DNA from: Acaudatibacter sp035532115
GTDB lineage: Bacteria > Pseudomonadota > Alphaproteobacteria > Caulobacterales > Caulobacteraceae
Direction: 5' to 3'
Length of the DNA stretch: 64,000 nt
Assembly (NCBI GenBank): GCA_035532115.1
Contig: DATKRO010000104.1
Coordinates: forward strand, 62,001-126,000
Shown: positions 58,500 to 64,000 of the stretch, piece by piece
Numbering within the stretch: the first letter of the stretch is position 1
How the letters are laid out: each line of letters starts with the position of its first letter
The notes under the pieces: generated by a model
Told to the model about the DNA's origin: nothing
What the model saw: only the letters and a program-made list of their open reading frames with translations
The model's database searches: none
Translations under genes and position numbers: made by a program

Positions 58500-60629
58500 T
58501 TGCTGAATGACGCCAACCCCGATATTGGAACTCCGGGGCGAAGCGGACGTGAGGTAGACTCGGCGGCGGCGGAGTTCGTTCAGGCGATGGCTGACGGCAT
58601 CAGGGCTAGCCCGCGCGGCGAGAGCGACGAGTTCCAGCACCTGATCGGCGCGGTCGTCGACTACGCCGTCTTCCGCCTCGACGCGGGCGGCCAGGTCGCC
58701 AGCTGGAACGCCGGGGCCGAGCGCATCGAGGGCTATGCGGCCGGCAAGATCGTCGGCCTGCACTTCAGCGTCTTCTTCACCCGCGAGGATCGCGCCGCCC
58801 GCCTGCCGGAGCGGCTGATCGAGCGGGCGGCGCGCACTGGCCGCGCCGAGGCCGAAGGCTGGCGCATTCGCGCAGACGCCAGCCGCTTCTGGGCGCAATC
58901 GACCCTCAGCGCGCTGCACGCGGCCGATGGCGGGCTCGCCGGCTTCGTCGCGGTGACGCGCGACATCACCGAGCGCCGCGCCGCCCAGCAGGCTCTGGCC
59001 GACTCCGAGCGCCAGCTTCGCCTCCTCATCGGCGGCGTCGACGACTATGCGCTCTACATGCTCGATCCCAACGGGGTCATCACCAGCTGGAACGCCGGCG
59101 CCAAGCGGATCACCGGCTATTCCGCCGACGAGATGATCGGCCAGCATTTCTCGCGCTTCTACACCGAGGCCGACCGCGCCGCCGCCTTGCCGATGCGCGC
59201 CCTGAACCTCGCCGCCGAGACGGGCGCCTACGCCGCCGAGGGCTGGCGGCGGCGCAAGGACGGCTCGCTGTTCTGGGCCAAGGTCTCGGTGGACGCGATC
59301 CACGAGGACGGCCAGCCGGCGGGCTTCGCCAAGATCACCCGCGACGTCACCGAGCAGCGCGAGGCCGCCGTCGCGCTCGAGCATGCCCGCGAACAGCTCG
59401 CCCAGTCGCAGAAGATGGAGGCGCTCGGCCAGCTCACCGGAGGCGTCGCCCACGACTTCAACAATCTGCTGATGATCATCGGCGGCCACGCCCAGCTGCT
59501 GAAGAAGGCCGCGGCCGCCGATCCCCGCGGCGCCGGCGCCATCGAGGCCATCGAGACGGCGGTGGTGCGCGGCGCCAGCCTGACCCGCCAGCTGCTCTCC
59601 TTCGCCGGGCGCCAGCAGCTGCAGCGCGCCCGCATCGACCTCGCCTCCCGGATCGAGGCGTTCTGCCAGATGATCGCCGGCTCGCTCGGCGCGCGGGTGC
59701 GCCTGACCACGGAGCTGCCGCAGGAACTCTGGCCGGTCGAGGCCGACGTCAACGAACTCGAACTCGCCCTCGTCAACATCGGCGTCAACGCCCGCGACGC
59801 CATGCCGGACGGGGGCGTGCTCGCCGTCGCCGCGCAGAACGTCTCGTTCGCCGGCGCCGACGCCGAGACCGGCCTGCAAGGCGAGTTCGTCGCCGTGACG
59901 CTGACGGACACCGGCATCGGCATCGCCGACGACATCCTGCCGCGCGTCTTCGACCCCTTCTTCACCACCAAGGAGGCCGAGAAGGGCACCGGGCTCGGGC
60001 TCTCGCAGGTGTACGGCTTCGCCCGCCGCGTCGGCGGCGCGGTCAAGGTGAGGAGCAAGGTCGGCGAAGGCGCCGCCGTCACCCTCTATCTGCCGCGCGC
60101 GCATGCCGCTGCGAAGGGCGCCGGCGAACCGGCCGCCGCCGAGGCCGCGGGCCTCACGGGTTCGATCCTGGTGGTGGAGGACAACCCCGAAGTCGCCAAG
60201 GTCAGCGCCGCGCTCCTGGCCGAACTCGGGCACCGGCCCGTCGTCGCCCACAGTCCCGCGGCGGCGCTGGCGGCGCTGGAGCAGGACGGCGGCTTCGATC
60301 TGGTGTTCAGCGACATCGTCATGGCCGGTCCGATCGACGGCGCCGACCTGGCGCGGCTGATCCGCGAGCGCCACCCCGGCCTGCCGGTGCTCCTCACCTC
60401 CGGCTACAGCCGCGCGGCCGAATCGGCCGGCGACGAGTTCGCCATCCTGCGCAAGCCCTACCAGATCACCGAGCTCGGCCGGTCGGTCGCCAAGTTCCTG
60501 GCCGAGGCGCGCGGCGCGGCCGATCCCGACAAGCTCGTCCGGCTCAGCGAGGCGCGCCAGGCTCGGGAGGCGCAGGCGCGCGACGCCCAGGCTCGGGAGG
60601 CGCGCCGGCCCGCCGATCGGGCCGACTGA
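58500..60629 (+). CDS. PAS-PAS hybrid sensor histidine kinase with receiver domain
   Basis: A 709-aa soluble hybrid kinase. Two PAS domains with the same layout (FQHLIGAVVDYAVFRLD..., RLLIGGVDDYALYMLD..., both with SWNAGA-x-RI-x-GY) are followed by a phospho-acceptor His in GQLTGGVAHDFNNLLMIIGGHA, then the ATPase (VNIGVNARDAMPDGG, DTGIGI, FDPFFTTKEAEKGTGLGLSQVYG). A C-terminal receiver has SILVVEDN, Asp in VFSDIVMAG and Lys in ILRKPYQ. The paired PAS domains look internally duplicated. An Ala/Arg-rich QAREAQARDAQAREAR tail ends it. The start is TTG at 58500 (first in-frame candidate); an ATG at 58588 is an alternative that keeps both PAS domains. Confidence 0.88.
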   Translation: MLNDANPDIGTPGRSGREVDSAAAEFVQAMADGIRASPRGESDEFQHLIGAVVDYAVFRLDAGGQVASWNAGAERIEGYAAGKIVGLHFSVFFTREDRAARLPERLIERAARTGRAEAEGWRIRADASRFWAQSTLSALHAADGGLAGFVAVTRDITERRAAQQALADSERQLRLLIGGVDDYALYMLDPNGVITSWNAGAKRITGYSADEMIGQHFSRFYTEADRAAALPMRALNLAAETGAYAAEGWRRRKDGSLFWAKVSVDAIHEDGQPAGFAKITRDVTEQREAAVALEHAREQLAQSQKMEALGQLTGGVAHDFNNLLMIIGGHAQLLKKAAAADPRGAGAIEAIETAVVRGASLTRQLLSFAGRQQLQRARIDLASRIEAFCQMIAGSLGARVRLTTELPQELWPVEADVNELELALVNIGVNARDAMPDGGVLAVAAQNVSFAGADAETGLQGEFVAVTLTDTGIGIADDILPRVFDPFFTTKEAEKGTGLGLSQVYGFARRVGGAVKVRSKVGEGAAVTLYLPRAHAAAKGAGEPAAAEAAGLTGSILVVEDNPEVAKVSAALLAELGHRPVVAHSPAAALAALEQDGGFDLVFSDIVMAGPIDGADLARLIRERHPGLPVLLTSGYSRAAESAGDEFAILRKPYQITELGRSVAKFLAEARGAADPDKLVRLSEARQAREAQARDAQAREARRPADRAD

Positions 60630-60694
60630 GCCCGCTCGAGGGGGCAGGCCGGCGTCAGGGGCGAACCTCGGTATGCCTCGGGCGTTCCCCAGTG

Positions 60695-62119
60695 ATGCGT
60701 TCGCTCGCCATGGCCACGGTGGCGCTCGCCGCGTTGGCGCTCGCCGCCTGTCAGCGGCGCGGCGTCTCCGACGCCGCGGCGGTGATGACGGCGGTTCCGA
60801 CCACGGCGGCGCCCAGCCTGCCGCCGGCGCCGCCGTCGATGGCCGAACTCGCCTACGCGCCGCCGCCGCAGGATCTGCCGGAGCGCTGGCCGTTGCGCCT
60901 CGGCTACGCCGCACCCGCCTCTCAGTATGGCTATCTGGATGACGCCTACTGGATCGACGGCGTCTATGGCCGGGCGCCGCCCGACTACGCCTTCGCCTAC
61001 GACGGCGTGGGCCCGGTGGTCTGGCTCGACGGCGACTACGTCGTCTGCATCGGCGAGCCGGTGCTGGGCGGCGAGCGGTTCTATTATTACCATCCCGGCG
61101 ACGACTGGCCCTACTTCGTCCAGGGTCCCCAATGGGGCTACGGTTTCGGCGACGGCGTGCTGGCGGCGGTCTACGACAGCGCCGGCGCGCCGCAGCCCTA
61201 TGACATCACCCGCGCCAGGCTCGGCCTCGCCGACCGCTATTTCGCCCGCGGCCAGGCGCTGCAGCTGGCGGCGCGCCGCGGCGACCGCCGCCAGGTCTCG
61301 GTGGCCGCATGGCAGACCGACGAGCGCGCCTTCACGGCGCGCCGCAACGCCTGGAGCGACACTCTCGCCCACGACCGGGCCTGGCAGGCCTACCACGCCG
61401 GCCGCCTGGCGCAGGAGACGAGGCGTTGGGGACCGCAGCAGGCCTGGCGCGTCGCCGAGGTCGACGTGGCCCGCGCCGCGGTCGCACGCCAGCTTGCCGG
61501 ACGCGCCGGCCCCGAGCGGCAGGGCGCTAGCCCGGGCGCACTGCGCGTCGCCTCGCGCGGCCCGGGCGCTCGGACCACGCCGATGACGGCCGCCGGGGCG
61601 GCGCGGCCGTTCGCGCTCGCCCGCGGAGCGGCGCCCCGGCCGGCGCAGGGCGGGCCGTTCCAACGCGGCGTCGAGGGGCGGGCGCAGCCGCGGTTCCAGC
61701 GCAGCCTCGCCGGCGCCGGAGCATTGCGCGAGCGCCCCTACGCTGCGGCGGGGCGCCGCGGTGGCGTTGCGGCCGCGATCGCCCACGGCGCTCCGGTCAG
61801 GTTCGCCCGAGCCGCCCCGTCCCATCGCGTGGCCGCTCGCGCGCCAGCCCCGTTCCGGGCGCGCAGCGCGGCGCACTTCGCCGGCCGCACCCGCTACGCC
61901 GGCCCCGCCTTCGCCGGCCCCGCCTTCGCCGGCGGAGCGCGCCGCGGGTTCACGGGCCCGGCGCACGCCTCGGCGCCATCGCGCGGCGGCTCAGGCCGCG
62001 GCGCGGTGCATTTCGGCGGCGGCGGGCCGCATTTCAGCGGCGGTGCGCCCCATGGATTTGGCGGCGGCCAAGCCCACGCCGTGGCGCCGCACGACGGCGG
62101 CCGGGGCAAGCATGGATGA
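60695..62119 (+). CDS. Lipoprotein with low-complexity Ala/Arg/Gly/His tail
   Basis: About 474 aa. A lipobox LALAAC (Cys around residue 18) ends the signal. Residues 40-190 contain an aromatic-rich folded part (PERWPLRLGYAAPASQYGY, VVWLDGDYVVCIGEPVLGGERFYYYHPGDDWPYFVQGPQWGYGFGDG). A helical part follows (YFARGQALQLAARRGDRRQVS, RRNAWSDTLAHDRAWQAYHAGRLAQETRRWG). The last 190 residues are Ala/Arg/Gly/Pro, with His-Gly-rich ends such as HFGGGGPHFSGGAPHGFGGG. Probably an envelope protein; function unknown. The start is ATG 60695, or GTG immediately before it. Confidence 0.7.
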   Translation: MRSLAMATVALAALALAACQRRGVSDAAAVMTAVPTTAAPSLPPAPPSMAELAYAPPPQDLPERWPLRLGYAAPASQYGYLDDAYWIDGVYGRAPPDYAFAYDGVGPVVWLDGDYVVCIGEPVLGGERFYYYHPGDDWPYFVQGPQWGYGFGDGVLAAVYDSAGAPQPYDITRARLGLADRYFARGQALQLAARRGDRRQVSVAAWQTDERAFTARRNAWSDTLAHDRAWQAYHAGRLAQETRRWGPQQAWRVAEVDVARAAVARQLAGRAGPERQGASPGALRVASRGPGARTTPMTAAGAARPFALARGAAPRPAQGGPFQRGVEGRAQPRFQRSLAGAGALRERPYAAAGRRGGVAAAIAHGAPVRFARAAPSHRVAARAPAPFRARSAAHFAGRTRYAGPAFAGPAFAGGARRGFTGPAHASAPSRGGSGRGAVHFGGGGPHFSGGAPHGFGGGQAHAVAPHDGGRGKHG

Positions 62120-62145
62120 CCGCTGGCGCCGGCGCGCCGCCTGTT

Positions 62146-62586
62146 TCACCAGGCGCCGATGTTGGGCATGGAGGCCCAGGGCTCGGACCTCGGCAGCGCC
62201 CCGCCCTTCTGCAGCAGCTCGATGGAGATCCCCTCGGGCGAGCGCACGAACGCCATGTGGCCGTCGCGGGGCGGCCGGTTGATGGTGACGCCGCCATCCA
62301 TCAGCCGCTGGCAGGCGGCGTAGATGTCGTCCACCTGATAGGCGAGGTGCCCGAAGTTGCGCCCGCCGGCGTAGTCCTCGGGATCGTGGTTGTAGGTGAG
62401 TTCGACCAGCGGCGCGCGCTTTTCCCTGGCGGCGTCCACGTCGTCGGGGGCGCAGAGGAACACCAGGGTGAAGCGGCCGGCCGGATTGTCGACGCGCTGC
62501 ACCTCGGTGAGGCCGAGCTTGCCGCAGTAGAAATCCAGCGCCCGATCCAGATCGCGCACCCGCACCATCGTATGAAGATATCGCAT
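62146..62586 (-). CDS. gloA: Lactoylglutathione lyase (glyoxalase I)
   Basis: A 146-aa VOC-fold metalloenzyme that converts the methylglyoxal-glutathione hemithioacetal to lactoylglutathione. Metal and substrate residues appear in YLHTMVRVRDLDRALDFYCGKLGL (His5, metal), LVELTYNHDPEDY (Glu), NFGHLAYQVDDIY (His) and GISIELLQKG (Glu). I chose ATG at 62586 (MRYLHTMVRV) over 62610 because the fold starts there and length then fits. Confidence 0.92.
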   Translation of the reverse strand: MRYLHTMVRVRDLDRALDFYCGKLGLTEVQRVDNPAGRFTLVFLCAPDDVDAAREKRAPLVELTYNHDPEDYAGGRNFGHLAYQVDDIYAACQRLMDGGVTINRPPRDGHMAFVRSPEGISIELLQKGGALPRSEPWASMPNIGAW

Positions 62587-62661
62587 GCCGGTCTCCAGAC
62601 CCCGCGCCACCGCGCGGCTGCATAGCCGAGCCGCGGTCGAAGCGATAGCGGGCCTCGCGCC

Positions 62662-63231
62662 TCAGCCGCCGCCGTGGGTGGCCAGCAGATCCTGCATGTC
62701 GCTGGCATGCTCTTCCTCGACCGCGAGAATGGCCTCCATCATCACCCGGGTCGCCGGGTCGTCGTCGCCGAAATAGCGGACCAGCTCGCGGTAGTGGTCG
62801 ATGGCGATGCGCTCGGCCACCAGGTTCTCGCGGATCATCGCCGCCATGTCGGCGCCGGTGCTGTACTCGGCCGCGGAACGGGCCGTCAGGGTCGCCGGAT
62901 TGAAGTCGGGCGCGCCGCCGAGCTGGTTGATGCGTTCGGCCACCGACATGGCGTGCTCCTGCTCCTCCTTGGCGTGTTCGGCGAACTCGTTCCTGACGCT
63001 GTCGCTGGAGAGGCCGGTGGCGACGATGGAGTGCTGGGTGTAGCGCAGCACGCAGACGAGTTCGGTGGCCAGGACGCTCTGCAGGATCTCGATGGTCCGG
63101 GCGGCGTCGCCGCCATAGCTCTGGGTCACCGCGCCGGTCTCGATGTGTTGGCGCGCCCGCTCGCGCAGCGTCCTGACGTCGGTCAGAAACGGCGCCGCGG
63201 CCGACCCCTGGCCGGTTCGCGTCTGTTGCAT
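62662..63231 (-). CDS. Ferritin-like/bacterioferritin-type protein
   Basis: A 189-aa four-helix bundle protein. Iron-ligand patterns are visible: ILQSVLATELVCVLRYTQH (Glu), FAEHAKEEQEHAMSVAERINQLGG (E-x-x-H), LVAERIAIDHYRELVRYFGDDDPATR and ILAVEEEHASDMQDLL (E-x-E-H). It belongs to the bacterioferritin/Dps-like ferritin group used for iron handling or oxidative protection. ATG at 63231 (MQQTRTGQGSAA) has GAGGAG upstream. Confidence 0.85.
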   Translation of the reverse strand: MQQTRTGQGSAAAPFLTDVRTLRERARQHIETGAVTQSYGGDAARTIEILQSVLATELVCVLRYTQHSIVATGLSSDSVRNEFAEHAKEEQEHAMSVAERINQLGGAPDFNPATLTARSAAEYSTGADMAAMIRENLVAERIAIDHYRELVRYFGDDDPATRVMMEAILAVEEEHASDMQDLLATHGGG

Positions 63232-63538
63232 GGGGCTCTCCTCTGATTGTCTCGCGCGGGGCAGCCTGCGCCTGCGCTTCAACTCGCCAGAGGCCCCGGT
63301 GGTCGCGCCGGCGGGGACGACTTTCTAGGCGCCGGCCGCGCTTCGCGTGTCCGCCCTGTCGCATGGCGGGCGCTTTCGAGGCGTTTTCGAGGCGTTTTCC
63401 CGCGCAGCGTGCGATTCCTTTCGCGTTTTTCATTTGAGTTGCAGCCCGGCAACCTGCAAACCTGACACGTTCAACATGAGGGATGGCCGGACGCGGACCT
63501 CGCCGCGACGGCGCTCCCGCGCCTTGTCGAGAGCGGGG
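63232..63538. other. 307-nt intergenic region with direct repeat
   Basis: The shared upstream region of the ferritin-like gene and the RND adaptor gene. It holds an 11-bp tandem direct repeat TTTTCGAGGCG (about 63373-63396, two copies) in a locally T-rich stretch, then CATTTGAGTTGCAGCCC. No convincing gene. The repeat could be an operator for a repressor of the efflux genes (inference). Confidence 0.5.
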
Positions 63539-64000
63539 ATGAAGCCGAAATCTTCCTTGACCGTCGTCGCGGTGATCGTGGCCGCGGTCGCCGGCTGGCT
63601 GGTGCTGCGCCCGCTGTTCGAACCGGCGAAGGCCGGCGATCCCGCCGCGGCGACGCCCCAGGGCGGCGCGGCGCCGCCGCCGCTCGTCCAGGTCGAGCTG
63701 GCGGCGCCGGTGGTGCGGCCGTACATGCTGGAGCTTCGCGGCCGCACCAAGGCGATCCGCAGCGTGGTGGTGCGCTCCGAGACCGCCGGCGACGTCGCCG
63801 CCACGCCGATCCTGCAGGGGACGTTCGTCAGGGCGGGAACCATCCTTTGCCGGCTGGCGGTCGACGCGCGCGCCGCGGCGCTGGCTCAGGCCAAGGCCGA
63901 CCTCGAGTCGAAACAGCTTCAGATGCAGGCCTCGCGCACGCTCGCCGCGCGCGGCTTCCGCTCCGCGACCCAGGTGCTGACCGACGCGGCCGCCCGCGAT
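63539..64000 (+). CDS. RND efflux periplasmic adaptor (MFP), cut by window end
   Basis: The first 154 codons of a membrane-fusion protein. An N-terminal anchor (SSLTVVAVIVAAVAGWLVL) is followed by LVQVELAAPVVRPYMLELRGRTKAIRSVVVRSETAGDV, LQGTFVRAGTILCRLAVDAR and the start of the alpha-hairpin (AALAQAKADLESKQLQ, ARGFRSATQVLTDAAARD). This is the usual biotinyl-lipoyl/hairpin layout of HlyD-type RND adaptors. ATG at 63539 follows GAGAGCGGGG. The inner-membrane pump gene presumably follows beyond the window. Confidence 0.88.
   Translation, partial: MKPKSSLTVVAVIVAAVAGWLVLRPLFEPAKAGDPAAATPQGGAAPPPLVQVELAAPVVRPYMLELRGRTKAIRSVVVRSETAGDVAATPILQGTFVRAGTILCRLAVDARAAALAQAKADLESKQLQMQASRTLAARGFRSATQVLTDAAARD

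Noticed and set aside
58446..60914. An 822-codon open frame opposite the PAS kinase
   Set aside because: Antisense shadow of a gene with full PAS, kinase and receiver motifs.

Overview
The window is very GC-rich bacterial DNA and looks like a chromosome segment from an alphaproteobacterium of the Caulobacterales, probably a Caulobacter or Phenylobacterium relative. The pointers are a CpdR-type cell-cycle response regulator, a DivL-type kinase with tyrosine in place of the phospho-accepting histidine, a CC0125/CC1285-type lipoprotein, a Usg protein and housekeeping operons in alphaproteobacterial arrangement. I see no phage genes, transposases, integrases, rRNA or CRISPR array. The only RNA genes or elements found are one tRNA-Val and one cobalamin riboswitch.

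Layout. 0.1-5.5 kb: N-formylglutamate amidohydrolase, cpdR, tRNA-Val(GAC), a small secreted protein, mnmC, a small lipoprotein and a double-hotdog thioesterase. 5.6-17.7 kb: a surface-glycan locus. Two genes read rightward (CgeB-like glycosyltransferase, sugar nucleotidyltransferase) and meet nine tightly overlapping leftward genes: two NDP-sugar epimerases, a B12-binding radical SAM enzyme, a GT4 transferase, three more CgeB-like transferases, a UDP-glucuronate decarboxylase-like enzyme and a phosphohexomutase. 18-21.8 kb: exported MsrA, a histidine-rich repeat protein, the two 3-oxoacid CoA-transferase subunits and YgfZ. 21.9-25.7 kb: GT9 transferase, dihydroorotase-like enzyme and a ThDP enzyme in one overlapping unit. 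25.9-30 kb: a secreted protein with five four-cysteine repeats, a GNAT, then a B12 riboswitch driving a BtuB-like receptor.

30-36.6 kb: a degenerate aldo/keto reductase and a molybdenum-cofactor locus (xdhC; moaA-moaD-moaE-moaB-moaC-moeA; mocA-like). 36.6-40 kb: a gap with a direct repeat, a membrane-anchored thioredoxin-like protein, zapE and a HigBA-like pair whose toxin has two compensating frameshifts. 40-43.4 kb: sdhCDAB. 43.4-48 kb: vapBC, ferredoxin reductase, ferredoxin and divL. 48-52 kb: small proteins, then a GNAT convergent with a GH84 O-GlcNAcase-like enzyme. 52-64 kb: SDR, gamma-glutamyltransferase, ubiA, an ABC exporter, two tandem paralogous small genes, a PAS hybrid kinase, a low-complexity lipoprotein, glyoxalase I, a ferritin-like protein and a truncated RND adaptor.

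The most unusual points are: the overlapping CgeB/B12-radical SAM glycan cassette; two genes whose best start codons are ATC (6697) and ATT (36971), each behind a strong Shine-Dalgarno; the frame-scrambled HigB-like toxin; the GNAT/GH84 pair, which looks like a split version of the animal O-GlcNAcase; and two unusual repeat-built exported proteins. All functional calls are by motif recognition without database searches.
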